The notes beneath the pieces are model-generated. The model did not search any database, was not told where the DNA came from, and saw nothing but the letters and a program-made list of their open reading frames with translations. Shown in pieces: positions 22,293-30,875 of a stretch of 64,000 nucleotides of DNA. Positions within the stretch are counted from its first letter, which is position 1, and every line of letters begins with the position of its first letter. Both the position numbers and the translations under genes were made by a program. The DNA comes from Actinobacteria bacterium OV450 (GTDB lineage: Bacteria > Actinomycetota > Actinomycetes > Streptomycetales > Streptomycetaceae), in NCBI GenBank assembly GCA_001298555.1, contig LJCW01000361.1, positions 17,097 to 81,096 of the forward strand, in the 5' to 3' direction.

Positions 22293-22366
22293 GGGCCTGT
22301 GGCGCAGTCTGGTAGCGCACCTCGTTCGCATCGAGGGGGTCTGGGGTTCAAATCCCCACAGGTCCA
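22293..22366 (+). tRNA. tRNA-Ala (anticodon CGC)
   Basis: A full cloverleaf can be drawn: acceptor GGGCCTG with CAGGTCC (one G-U pair), D stem GCGC/GCGC, anticodon stem CCTCG/CGAGG with loop TTCGCAT and anticodon CGC at 22327-22329, five-nucleotide variable loop, and T stem TGGGG/CCCCA with loop TTCAAAT. The discriminator base is A and the 3' CCA is not encoded. It reads codon GCG, which is frequent in this GC-rich genome. The RHS toxin operon lies directly downstream on the other strand. Confidence 0.96.
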
Positions 22367-22402
22367 CAGACGACAGTTCGCGAGTAGCTCTCGGGAACGT
22401 CA

Positions 22403-22440
22403 CGAGATCCCGTCCGGTCGAAAGACCGGGCGGGATCTCG
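22403..22440 (+). terminator. Strong hairpin terminator after the tRNA
   Basis: CGAGATCCCG(T)CCGGTC pairs with GACCGGGCGGGATCTCG around a GAAA tetraloop, with one small mismatch. It lies between the tRNA and the convergent end of the hypothetical gene at 22501, so it may stop transcripts from both sides. Confidence 0.85.
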
Positions 22441-22500
22441 GCGTTTGAGGGGCGTTCCCCGGTGCGGGACCCGAACGGGCCCCGCACCGGGGCGCTTTGA

Positions 22501-23232
22501 TCAGCCGGCCGCCCGTTCCAGCAGCGGAGCCGCCCAGGCCGGCAGGGCGGACGCCGCCGGGCGGGCCGGGCGCGGGTCCGCCGTGATGCCGATGCCGCCC
22601 GCGGGATCGCCGTACGTGAAGCTCGCCGACCACCACAGCCAGGAGCGGACGAACAGGTTGGCGCTCCACGCCAGGGCGAGGGCGCCGCGCTGCTCCGGGG
22701 TCTCGTACCAGTAGCTGGTGAGCACCACCGCGCGGGAGACCGCCACGTCGGTGTCGGCCGGGCGCGAATCGGCGGAGAGTCCGGCCCCCAGTACGGACGC
22801 GGTGAACCGGTTGTCCGTGAGCAGCCCGCCGGCGTCGCGGACGACCGCGTCCACGAGGTCCGGCGGCAGCTCCAGGGCGTACCGCTCCAGCCGTGCCGGC
22901 ACCTCGGACAGCGCCGGGTCGGCGGCCGTCTCCGGTCCCGGGACCACGCGCAGGTCGCCCAGCAGCCGGGCGTCCGCGGCCCCGGCGGCAAGCGCGTGCA
23001 CACAGGCCAGCGCGCGCAGGGTCTGCCAGCGGCACATCGTGTCCAGCAGGGCCATCCGCGAGGCGCGGAAGGCCAGTCGCACCGGCCAGTCGGCCGCCCG
23101 GACCTCCTGCCCGAGGGCCCGCAGTTCCGCGGGCACCGGGCCGGGGAAGACCAGGCTCTGGCCGGGGTCGTAGGACGGCTTCGAGCGGTAGCCCGGCCAC
23201 TGCCCGGCCCCGGTGGGGTTCTCGCTACTCAT
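22501..23232 (-). CDS. Hypothetical protein, likely immunity protein of the RHS toxin
   Basis: A 243-residue soluble protein that I do not recognise. The middle is predicted helical (LALRASRM-like segment, RALACVHALAAGAADARLLGD, PARLERYALELPPDLVDAVVRD), and the C-terminal part has aromatic-rich YWYETPEQRGALALAWSANL and SWLWWSASFTYGDP. There is no signal peptide or membrane helix. Its ATG (23232) overlaps the stop of the RHS toxin gene (TAG at 23225-23227), so it is made by coupled translation from the toxin mRNA. That position, directly behind a polymorphic toxin, is where immunity genes sit. The immunity role is inferred from position only. A second ATG 9 nt upstream (23241) is also in frame. 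Confidence 0.6.
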   Translation of the reverse strand: MSSENPTGAGQWPGYRSKPSYDPGQSLVFPGPVPAELRALGQEVRAADWPVRLAFRASRMALLDTMCRWQTLRALACVHALAAGAADARLLGDLRVVPGPETAADPALSEVPARLERYALELPPDLVDAVVRDAGGLLTDNRFTASVLGAGLSADSRPADTDVAVSRAVVLTSYWYETPEQRGALALAWSANLFVRSWLWWSASFTYGDPAGGIGITADPRPARPAASALPAWAAPLLERAAG

Positions 23233-26200
23233 TGATCTCATCCGGTTTCGGGGTTCGCCACTTCGCCGCGTCCTTGCCGTCCCGCGGGGTGATGTAGTTC
23301 GAGATGTCCTTCTCCTCGACGTGGTAGGCGTGGATCATATGGTCCTGGCGGATGATCACCACCGGGTTGCCGTTCCCGTCCCGGAGGCTGCGGTCGATGA
23401 CGATCCGGGCCCCCGACGCATCGTCCACGTAGTTGGCCGGTGCGCGCAGCTGGCTGTTCAGGTACTTCTCCAGCTTCGCCTCGTCGCCCCCGATGCCGGA
23501 AAGGTATTGGTTCGCCTTGCCGCTCTCCGCCTCGTTGAGCTGGTGGTCGACGCCCTGCGCCGTCCGGGTGCTGTCCGAGTACGGAGCCAGTCCGAACGGG
23601 TCGCACCAGCGGTGCGGGTTCGAGACGTACGCCGCCGGGTTCTGCGCCGGCGCGAGGCCCAGCGGGTCGGGGCTCAGGTAGCGGGCGGTCTCGGGGTCGT
23701 ACGTGCGGAAGTAGTTGTGGTGCAGACCCGATTCGGGGTCGAAGTACTGGCCGGGGAAACGCAGCGGGGTGTAGGCGGTGGCGTCCCGGTTCCAGGCCGT
23801 GGACCCCCACAGCGTCGACCGGCTGCGCCAGGCCAGGCCGCCCTGCTCGTCGACCAGCTCGGTGGGCGCGCCCACCAGGTCGGTGACGATGGCGTAGAAC
23901 CGTTCGTCGACCACCTCCTGGGCCGCCGTCAGGATCCGTTCCGTCTGGGCCAGCGGCTGCAGGCCCCGGTGGTCCCAGGTCACGGCGACCTCGTGGGCGC
24001 CGTCCGCCGTGGTGGCGGCCTGCTCGCACAGCACGTTCCCGTCCCAGGTGAAGACCGTGCGCTCGGCCACCTCCAGGCCGTCGGCCGTCATCCGCTCCTT
24101 CGCCGTGCGCCGGCCCAGCGCGTCGTAGGCGTACCGCCATCGCGTGCCGTCGGGGGTGGTCACGGCCGTGATGCGGTCGTCGGCGTCCCACTCGTACCGC
24201 CAGGTCTCGGGCTTGCGCGAGAGCCGTGCCCTGCGGCGCAGCACGACCCGCCCCAGGGCGTCGTACTCGTGGCGCACCCGGCCCGCGGTGAGCAGCCGGG
24301 TGCCCTCGTAGGTGCGGGGGCCCGTGGCGTCCTGGCCGCCGGGGTGGGAGCCGGGCCAGGAGGCGGAGGACTGGTTGCCCGCCTCGTCGTAGGCGTAGCG
24401 CTCGGTCCAGTTCTCGGCCTGCACGGCCGTCACCCGGCCGCGCGGGTCGAGGCCGAAGGTCCGCGGGCCGGCCAGCAGGTCGTCGATCGCGGTCAGCGCC
24501 CCGTCGGCCCGGTAGGTGTACCCGCGGCGCTGCAGGACGCTGCGGCCGGAGCCGGTCAGCAGCTGGTCCGTCAGCCGGCCCGCCTCGTCCCAGCCGCTGC
24601 TCAGGGTGATCACGTCGCCGTAGGTGCGGGTGAGCTCCCGGCCCGCCGCGTCGTGGGTGAAGCCGATCCGCCGCCCCGCGGTGGTCAGGGTGCCCGGGCG
24701 GCCCGCGTCGTCGTACGACCAGGTGGCGGTGGCCCCCGTCGGCGTGGTCCGGCAGGTGCGGCGGCCCGCGGCGTCGTACGCGTAGGTGAGCGTGCGGCCG
24801 TCGACGGTCTCCTCCAGCAGGCGGCCCGTCCGGTCGCGCAGCCGGGTCAGCACGCAGTCCCCGCGCACCGCGACCGCGAGCTGGTCGAAGACGTCGTACT
24901 CGAACGTCGTCACCTCGCCGGCCGCGTCCTTGCGGACGGTCTGGCCCAGCGCGTTGCGCTCGTACGCGATCGTCTGCCCGAGACCGTCGGTCCGGCCGGT
25001 GAGCCGGTCCGCGGCGTCGTACGCGTACCGCAGCGTCCGGCCGTCGAAGTCCGTCTCCGCGACCAGCCGGCCCGCCGCGTCGTAGACGTACTCCCAGGTC
25101 AGACCCTGGGGATTGCGTACCCCCGTGAGTCGCAGCCCGGCGTCGTACGTGTACTCGTGGCGCGTGCCGTCGGCGTCGGTGCGGGCCGTGAGGACGTCGA
25201 AGTGGCCGTACTCGAAGCGCACCGGGCCGCCGCCGTGGGCATCCGTACGGGACAGGCAGTTGCCCTCGCCGTCGTAGGTCCAGGAGCGCCGGCCGCCGTC
25301 CGGGGCGGTGCGGCGCAGCGGTTTCCCCTCCACCGACCACTCGGTGCGCGTGACCGCACCGAGCGGGTCGGTGACCGCGGTCGTACGCCCGAAGGCGTCG
25401 CGTTCGTACGTCGTCGTGGCACCGTGGCGGTCGGTGACCGCGAGCGGCAGCCCGGCCCGGTCGGTGCGGACCCGGGTCACCGCCCCCAGCGGGTCCGTGA
25501 CCGCGCTGAGGTGGCCCCGCTCGTCGTACGCGAAGCGGGTGACGGACCCGTCGGCCCGGGTGACGGACGTGCGGTTGCCGCGCTCGTCGAAGGTCTGGCG
25601 GGTGACGGTGCCGTCCGGGGCGATCACCCGCACCGGGCGGCCGAGGCCGTCGTACTCCGCCCGCGCCTCCCGGCCGTCCGGGCGGACCACCGAGACGAGC
25701 AGGCCCCGGTCGTCGTACGTGCTGTGCGTGGTGTTGCCGAGCGGGTCGGTGACCGACGTCCGCCGGCCCCGGGCGTCGTACCCGTAGCGGGTGACGGCAC
25801 CGAGCGGGTCGGTCTCGGCGACGACGCGGCAGCGCTCGTCGAACAGGTAGCGGCGGGTGTGGCCGTCGGCGGTGGTCATGCGCGTCGCCCGCAGGCCGGT
25901 CGCCGCGTCCGGCTCGTCGTAGCCGAAGGTGAGGGCGTAGTGGCCCGCCTCACCGGCCTCGGCGACACAGCGGTCCAGGTCGTCGTACGCGTACTCGTAC
26001 CGGCTGCCGTTGGTGTCGGTCCAGGAGGTGATGCGGCCACGGTCGTCGTAGGTGAGGCGCAGCGGCAGACCGGAGGAGTTGGTGATCTCGGTCAGGTGCC
26101 CGTCGGTGTAGCCGTAGGCGAGGATCCGCGGGCCGCCGCTCAGGTGCAGGGCGGTGATCCGCCCGCCGGCGGTCTCGAAGCGCAGGTGGTAGCCGCCGGA

Positions 26201-27874
26201 GTGGGCGATGCCCAGGGGGGTGCCGTGGTCGTCGTACTCGAAGGTGATCAGGTTGCCGTTGCGGTCCTCCAGCTGGGTCACCGGCGCGATGCCGTCCTCG
26301 GCGCCGTCCACCGGCGGGGCGAAACGGCGGGTGTGGCCCGTGGCCGGGTCGGTCAGCGTCCAGTCGCCGTCCGGGGTGCGCTCCAGCGGGTGCTGCGGGG
26401 CCGACGCGGACAGGGGCGCCACCGGAAGGCCGGGCGCCGGGTGCGGGTAGGCGACGACCAGGCCGTCCTCCGTCACCAGGACGACGCCCTCGGCATCGAC
26501 CTCCAGGTGCTGGTCGACCGTGGACGACCAGGCCGGTCCGAACCAGCGGCCCGCCGTGTAGCCGGATTCCGCGCGGCGCGTGAAGACGAGCGGCAGCGCG
26601 CCGGGCAGGACCACGTCCGTCTGCGGCAGGTACATCCGGCCGGTGGCGAGGTCGACGGGGTCGGTGTACTTGCTGGGCTTCTCCAGGTCGGGCCGCTCGC
26701 CCGGGTGGGGTCCGTGCTCGCCCAGGCCGGTGCGGCCCGGGCCCTTCTTGACGTCGTCGAGGTGTTCGAGGTCCCTGACGCCCTTGGCGCCCGCGCCGAG
26801 TTCGCCCAGGCCCTTGTCCGCCAGGAGCTGGGGGATCAGCTTGCCGACGCCCTCCGAGGGGTCCTTCATGAACTCGTCGAGCATCTGCTTGCCCGCACCC
26901 CACGGATCGTTGACGGCGGTGACCAGGCCCGCGGCCGTGGAGTTCAGGTTCGTCAGGTACTCGGCGGGGTGGGTGATGTTGTAGATGTCGTACGGGTTCA
27001 GCGCCCGGGCGAAGTTGACCATGTCGGCCGTGCCCTTGATGACACCGCCCGCGAGGTGCGTCTGGGCGAGGTCCAGATAGTCCAGGCCGTCGCCGAGCTG
27101 CTTGGCGTACGAGGGCTTCGGCGGAGCGGCGTCGCGGGCCGCGCGGACCGCCGCACTGGCCGTCTGCGCGACCTCGTTGCGCTGTTTGCGTGCGCGGTCG
27201 AGCTTGTCCTGGGCGGCCGTGGCCATGGCCTTGCCGGGATCCTGGAAGTCCCCGGTCGGCTTCGGCGGCAGCGGGTCCTTCTTCGCCTTGACGGCGTCCT
27301 TGTAGGCGTCGATCTCGTTGTTGTGCGCGGTGCGGGCGTCGGTGGAGGCCTTCTTGGCCTTCTCGTAGTCCTCCAGGGCCTCCTTGGCCTGGCCCTGGGC
27401 CCACTCCACCGTGTCCGCGAACCGGCTCATCGCGTCCGCGGCCTTCCCGAAGGACTCCGCCGCCTTGAACCACCGCGGCGGCTCCTTGGCCACCTTCTCC
27501 CGGAAGGTGTCCGCCGTCTTGCCCTTGAGGCCGTCGGGGTCCGCGATGCCCTTGAGACCGTTGCCGACCAGCGTGAACGAGCGCTCGAAGTCGCTCAGGT
27601 GCGAGACCTGGGCCCGGATCTTGGAGACACTGCCGTAGACGAGCTTCTTCGGGTCGTCCGTCTGCCCGAGCTCCAGCTCGGAGACGTCCGCCCCCAGTTG
27701 GTTGGCGGCCGAGCGGCTCTTGTCGCGGATCCAGTCGCCCGCCTCGTCCAGGCCCACCTTGTCGGCCAGCCCGGCCAGTTTGTCGCCGGTCCACTCGACC
27801 GCGTCGCCGACGTCCTCGACGCGGTCCTCGACCCAGTCCTCGACCGGATCGGGTATGAAGTCGCCCAGCCCCAT
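23225..27874 (-). CDS. T7SS-type RHS polymorphic toxin with uncharacterised C-terminal domain
   Basis: A 1549-residue giant protein. The N-terminal 350 residues are helical and resemble the putative T7SS-secretion domain of actinobacterial toxins (VEDWVEDRVEDVGDAVEWTGD, WFKAAESFGKAADAMSRFAD, EALEDYEKAKKASTDART). A DUF6531-type segment follows (TDPVDLATGRMYLPQTDVVL, about residue 406). RHS/YD repeats (DPLGAVTRYGYDARGR and many others) run to about residue 1400, closing with the RHS core YLSPDPLGL...WCDPFGL. The last 120 residues (23225-23587) form a separate tip with RIVIDRSLRDGNGNPVVIIR and QDHMIHAYHVEE, probably the toxin. No signal peptide is present. The ATG overlaps the upstream stop (ATGA). 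The RHS shell would encapsulate the tip until release. The toxin class is not recognised. Confidence 0.88.
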   Translation of the reverse strand: MGLGDFIPDPVEDWVEDRVEDVGDAVEWTGDKLAGLADKVGLDEAGDWIRDKSRSAANQLGADVSELELGQTDDPKKLVYGSVSKIRAQVSHLSDFERSFTLVGNGLKGIADPDGLKGKTADTFREKVAKEPPRWFKAAESFGKAADAMSRFADTVEWAQGQAKEALEDYEKAKKASTDARTAHNNEIDAYKDAVKAKKDPLPPKPTGDFQDPGKAMATAAQDKLDRARKQRNEVAQTASAAVRAARDAAPPKPSYAKQLGDGLDYLDLAQTHLAGGVIKGTADMVNFARALNPYDIYNITHPAEYLTNLNSTAAGLVTAVNDPWGAGKQMLDEFMKDPSEGVGKLIPQLLADKGLGELGAGAKGVRDLEHLDDVKKGPGRTGLGEHGPHPGERPDLEKPSKYTDPVDLATGRMYLPQTDVVLPGALPLVFTRRAESGYTAGRWFGPAWSSTVDQHLEVDAEGVVLVTEDGLVVAYPHPAPGLPVAPLSASAPQHPLERTPDGDWTLTDPATGHTRRFAPPVDGAEDGIAPVTQLEDRNGNLITFEYDDHGTPLGIAHSGGYHLRFETAGGRITALHLSGGPRILAYGYTDGHLTEITNSSGLPLRLTYDDRGRITSWTDTNGSRYEYAYDDLDRCVAEAGEAGHYALTFGYDEPDAATGLRATRMTTADGHTRRYLFDERCRVVAETDPLGAVTRYGYDARGRRTSVTDPLGNTTHSTYDDRGLLVSVVRPDGREARAEYDGLGRPVRVIAPDGTVTRQTFDERGNRTSVTRADGSVTRFAYDERGHLSAVTDPLGAVTRVRTDRAGLPLAVTDRHGATTTYERDAFGRTTAVTDPLGAVTRTEWSVEGKPLRRTAPDGGRRSWTYDGEGNCLSRTDAHGGGPVRFEYGHFDVLTARTDADGTRHEYTYDAGLRLTGVRNPQGLTWEYVYDAAGRLVAETDFDGRTLRYAYDAADRLTGRTDGLGQTIAYERNALGQTVRKDAAGEVTTFEYDVFDQLAVAVRGDCVLTRLRDRTGRLLEETVDGRTLTYAYDAAGRRTCRTTPTGATATWSYDDAGRPGTLTTAGRRIGFTHDAAGRELTRTYGDVITLSSGWDEAGRLTDQLLTGSGRSVLQRRGYTYRADGALTAIDDLLAGPRTFGLDPRGRVTAVQAENWTERYAYDEAGNQSSASWPGSHPGGQDATGPRTYEGTRLLTAGRVRHEYDALGRVVLRRRARLSRKPETWRYEWDADDRITAVTTPDGTRWRYAYDALGRRTAKERMTADGLEVAERTVFTWDGNVLCEQAATTADGAHEVAVTWDHRGLQPLAQTERILTAAQEVVDERFYAIVTDLVGAPTELVDEQGGLAWRSRSTLWGSTAWNRDATAYTPLRFPGQYFDPESGLHHNYFRTYDPETARYLSPDPLGLAPAQNPAAYVSNPHRWCDPFGLAPYSDSTRTAQGVDHQLNEAESGKANQYLSGIGGDEAKLEKYLNSQLRAPANYVDDASGARIVIDRSLRDGNGNPVVIIRQDHMIHAYHVEEKDISNYITPRDGKDAAKWRTPKPDEINE

Positions 27875-28437
27875 CAGCCGTTGCCCCCCTTGCCGTCGGC
27901 CTGGTCCAGCAGGTCCTTCAGCGAACCGATCTTCCCGGTGGACGTCACGGTGTCCTTCGTGTCCGACCAGGTCTTCCTGATGTCCTCGGCACCCTTCTCG
28001 AACGACTCCGCGCTGTAGTCCGGCTTGTAGACGTCGGCCGAGAAGATGTCGCCCCAGCCCTTCTTCGCGATCTCCTCGTCGGAGGCGTGCGGATTGCCGT
28101 ACGCGGCGTTCACGGCGACCTTGAAGGCGCCCTGGACGTACTGGTCCTCCTCCCACACCGTGCCGGCCGCGATGCCGAGGGACTGCGCGAGCGTGCTGGC
28201 GTTCTGCACGAGGCTGCGCACGCCCCACTCCCAGCGCTCGCAGAAGTCCTCGAAGTCCTTGGACAGGCCCATGTGGCCCGCCTCCATGCCCGTCATGGCC
28301 AGGTCGCTGAAACCCGCGCCCTGCGAGGCGCCCGCGGCGTCCGAGGACTCGCGCAGCTCCGAGATCGCCGCGCGCAGGCCGTCCTGCACCGCCTTGACCG
28401 CTTCGGGGGAGACCTCCAGGTCCCCGTCCCCCGCCAT
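27874..28437 (-). CDS. Helical ESX/WXG-like partner of the RHS toxin
   Basis: A 187-residue acidic, mostly helical protein. Its N-terminal 100 residues (SPEAVKAVQDGLRAAISEL, FEDFCERWEWGVRSLVQNA) have the size and helix-turn-helix layout of WXG100-like ESX substrates, with WEWG in place of a strict WxG. The rest (TVWEEDQYVQGAFKVAVNAAYG, KGWGDIFSADVYKPDYSAESFEKG) is shared with other actinobacterial toxin-operon proteins I have seen in this position, without known function. It probably acts as a co-secreted partner or chaperone of the toxin. Its stop overlaps the toxin ATG, and its own ATG overlaps the upstream stop, both as ATGA. Confidence 0.65.
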   Translation of the reverse strand: MAGDGDLEVSPEAVKAVQDGLRAAISELRESSDAAGASQGAGFSDLAMTGMEAGHMGLSKDFEDFCERWEWGVRSLVQNASTLAQSLGIAAGTVWEEDQYVQGAFKVAVNAAYGNPHASDEEIAKKGWGDIFSADVYKPDYSAESFEKGAEDIRKTWSDTKDTVTSTGKIGSLKDLLDQADGKGGNG

Positions 28438-28847
28438 CAGGCCGCGCCCGTACGGTCGATGTCCACGGCGTACGCGTCGGGGACGATGCCCGAGACGGGC
28501 GGGAAGAACATCGAGCCGTCCTCGTCGGCCACGTTGACGGCCACGCCCGCCGGTCCGTCGACCGTCGGGACCACGGCGTCGGTGAGACGGGCGCCGAGGA
28601 TCGCGAGGTACTCCCACGTGCGGTCGGCGTCCTGGCGCGCCACGGCGAACCGGGCCAGGGCCTGCTCGTCGGTGAAGGCGTAGAACCAGCGGATGCCGCC
28701 CATCACGGCCGACATCAGGCCGTCGTGGGTCCCGTCGTCACCGACGGCGAGCGGGACGAACAGGACGGCACGGCGGAACTCGCCCACCAGACGCGCCGGG
28801 TCGCCCCGGCCTCCGCGGATCGCGTCGATCTCTGCGGTCAGTTCCAC
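28437..28847 (-). CDS. SseB-like N-terminal domain protein
   Basis: A 136-residue protein resembling the SseB N-terminal domain: an N-terminal helix VELTAEIDAIRGGRGDPARLVGEFRRAVLFVPL, then the strands WFYAFTDEQALARF and the terminal VPTVDGPAGVAVNVADEDGSMFFPPV. SseB-type domains occur with ESX and toxin operons in streptomycetes, where they may help in secretion or act as immunity-related factors. The GTG at 28847 has a GAAGGGGG ribosome site nearby; the open frame reaches 28976, but the extra part is Arg/Pro-rich and unlikely. It is the first gene of the four-gene toxin operon and is divergent from the CoA-transferase gene. Confidence 0.65.
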   Translation of the reverse strand: MELTAEIDAIRGGRGDPARLVGEFRRAVLFVPLAVGDDGTHDGLMSAVMGGIRWFYAFTDEQALARFAVARQDADRTWEYLAILGARLTDAVVPTVDGPAGVAVNVADEDGSMFFPPVSGIVPDAYAVDIDRTGAA

Positions 28848-28974
28848 GACGTAAGCCCCCTTCGTGAGATCCGATCTCTGCGTAGGACACGTTCCCCGCC
28901 CCACGGCCGGTTCCTCGCGCCGGCCGGATCTCCCCGGCCGTGCGAGCGGTGAGCGTACTGCGGAGAATGGGCTC

Positions 28975-30324
28975 ATGACGGTCGTCGACGGTGGGACGCG
29001 GCAGGCGTGGGGTGCGCTCGGCGGGCCGGACGGGCCGCCGGGCCGGGTTGCCTACCGGGGCGCGAGCGGCCTGGGGGAGGGGCCGCTGCCCGTACGGGAG
29101 CTGGCGCGGGCCACCGTCGGGGTGTGCGCGCTGGCCGCCGCCGAGCTGGCGGCCGTACGGGCCGGGCGCCCTGCGGACGCGGTGGAGCCGCTCGTGGTGG
29201 ACGAGGGGGCGGTGGCCACCGCGTTCGTCAGCGAGCGGCACCTGCGGGTGCAGGGGCGCGAGCCGGTGAACTTCGCCCCGCTGTCGGGGTTCTGGCGGGC
29301 GGCGGACGGCTGGGTGCGTACGCACGCCAACTACCCGCACCACCGGGCCGCCCTGGTGAGGGCGTTGGGGCTGCGGTCCGCGACCCCCGGGGAGCTGCGG
29401 GACGCCGTGGCGCGGCGCACGGCCGCCGAGGTGCAGGAGGCGGTGTACGCGGGGGGCGGGCTGGCCGTCGCCGTGGCGCAGGCGTACGGGGATCCGCACC
29501 CGCTGGTGGAGGTGCGGGAGTCCGGGGGCGCCGGGCGGGAGCTCGGGCCGGGGGCGCTGCCGGCCGCCGGGGTGCGGGTGCTGGACCTGACCCGGGTCAT
29601 CGCGGGACCGGTCGCGACGCGCACGCTCGGGCTGCTGGGGGCGGACGTGCTGCGGATCGATCCTCCGCGGCTGCCGGAGTCGGACGACGCGTACGCGGAC
29701 ACCGGGTTCGGGAAGCGGTCGGCGCTGCTGGACCTGGCGGACCCGGGGGACCGGGCCGTCTTCGAGAGGCTGCTGGCCGGGGCCGACGTGGTGGTGAGCG
29801 GGTACCGGCCGGGGGCGCTGGAACGGTACGGGCTCGGGGCGGACGAGCTGCTGGAGCGCCGGCCGGGGCTGGTGGTGGCGCAGCTGTGCGCGTGGGGGTG
29901 GAGCGGGTCGTGGGCGCCGCGGCGGGGGTTCGACTCGCTGGTGCAGGCGCGCTACGGGCTGGCCGCGGCGTACGGCGACGGCGGGGTCCCCGGCGTGCTG
30001 CCGGCGCAGGCGCTGGACCACGGGACCGGGTACCTGGTCGCCGCGGGCGTGCTGAGGGCGCTGGCCTGCGGGGGCGGGCGGTCGCTGCGGTTCTCGCTGG
30101 CGGGGACGGCGTCGTGGCTCGTACGGGACGTGCCGCGGGCCGGGCCGGCCGCCGCGCCGCCGCCCGCCGGGGCGGGGTACGCGGCCCGGCCGTGGCTGAG
30201 GGAGACGGATTCCGGGTACGGGGCGCTGCGGTACGCGGCGTCTCCGCTGCCGTTCGGGGACTGGCGGCGGGGTCCGTCCCGGTGGGGGACGGACCGGGCG
30301 CAGTGGCTCCCGCTCCCGCGGTAG
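28975..30324 (+). CDS. CaiB/BaiF-family (class III) CoA-transferase homologue
   Basis: A 449-residue cytoplasmic enzyme of the class III CoA-transferase family. The typical nucleotide/CoA-binding beginning of the fold, VRVLDLTRVIAGPVATRTLGLLGADVLRID, appears only at about residue 200, and it is followed by GKRSALLDLADPGDRAVFERLLAGADVVVSGYRPGAL and the ALDHGTGYLVAAGVLRAL region. The first 190 residues look like a partial second copy of the family fold, so this is a fused or rearranged two-half form as seen in some actinobacterial members. The CoA donor and acceptor are unknown. The coding strand is unusually G-rich (GGGG tracts) compared with its neighbours. The ATG at 28975 is preferred over the frame start at 28864. 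It converges on the GNAT gene. Confidence 0.78.
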   Translation: MTVVDGGTRQAWGALGGPDGPPGRVAYRGASGLGEGPLPVRELARATVGVCALAAAELAAVRAGRPADAVEPLVVDEGAVATAFVSERHLRVQGREPVNFAPLSGFWRAADGWVRTHANYPHHRAALVRALGLRSATPGELRDAVARRTAAEVQEAVYAGGGLAVAVAQAYGDPHPLVEVRESGGAGRELGPGALPAAGVRVLDLTRVIAGPVATRTLGLLGADVLRIDPPRLPESDDAYADTGFGKRSALLDLADPGDRAVFERLLAGADVVVSGYRPGALERYGLGADELLERRPGLVVAQLCAWGWSGSWAPRRGFDSLVQARYGLAAAYGDGGVPGVLPAQALDHGTGYLVAAGVLRALACGGGRSLRFSLAGTASWLVRDVPRAGPAAAPPPAGAGYAARPWLRETDSGYGALRYAASPLPFGDWRRGPSRWGTDRAQWLPLPR

Positions 30325-30342
30325 GGCGCGGAGCGGGGTGCG

Positions 30343-30837
30343 CTACGGCTGGAGCGGTTTGGCCATGCAGCGGCTGGACTCGTACGTGCGGTAGTGGCCG
30401 AACTTCGCCGCCGGGGTGTAGCCCGACGAGAGGTAGAGGGCTATGGCCTCCGGCTGCTGGTCCCCCGTCTCCAGGGCCATGCGGGTGCGGCCGGCCGCGC
30501 GGGCGTCGGCCTCCAAGGCGGCCAGGATGCGGCGGGCCAGGCCCAGCCCGCGCGCCTCGGGGACCACGTACATGCGCTTGAGCTCGGCGTCGCCGTCCGA
30601 GTAGCCCTCGTCGTTCTCGTCCTGGCTGCGCCAGCCGCCGCTGGCGACCGGCGTGCCCGAGCCGTCGTACGCCAGCAGGTACAGGCCGTTCGGCGGGGCG
30701 AACATCGCCGGGTCGAGGAATGTGACATCCCCCTCACCGCCGTAGCGCGCCTGGTACTCGAGCTGGACCTGGTCGTTGAGTTCGACCGCGTCCGGGTGGT
30801 CGTAGGGCATGACGCGGAGCTGTATCCCGTGAGACAT
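30343..30837 (-). CDS. GNAT-family N-acetyltransferase
   Basis: A 164-residue acetyltransferase. The acetyl-CoA binding motif A is ELKRMYVVPEARGLGLARRILAALEADARAAG (with the RGLGLA loop), followed by RMALETGDQQPEAIALYLSSGY (motif B). The N-terminal part RVMPYDHPDAVELNDQVQLEYQARYGGEGD and LLAYDGSGTPVASGGWR is typical of small actinobacterial GNATs. The substrate is unknown. ATG start; it is divergent from the exonuclease III gene across 38 nt, so the promoters must overlap. Confidence 0.9.
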   Translation of the reverse strand: MSHGIQLRVMPYDHPDAVELNDQVQLEYQARYGGEGDVTFLDPAMFAPPNGLYLLAYDGSGTPVASGGWRSQDENDEGYSDGDAELKRMYVVPEARGLGLARRILAALEADARAAGRTRMALETGDQQPEAIALYLSSGYTPAAKFGHYRTYESSRCMAKPLQP

Positions 30838-30875
30838 CGGGACATCGTACGGAAGGCTCCCGTTATGGTGCGGGG

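Noticed and set aside
23213..28018. Open frame of about 1600 codons on the plus strand opposite the RHS gene
   Set aside because: It is a mirror of the RHS reading frame caused by GC bias. It is Arg/Val/Gly-rich without domains, and the opposite strand carries clear RHS repeats and coupled starts.
22293..28975. Integrated element with att sites flanking the toxin operon
   Set aside because: I found no second copy of the tRNA 3' end and no integrase or excisionase in or near the interval. Only the location beside a tRNA remains.
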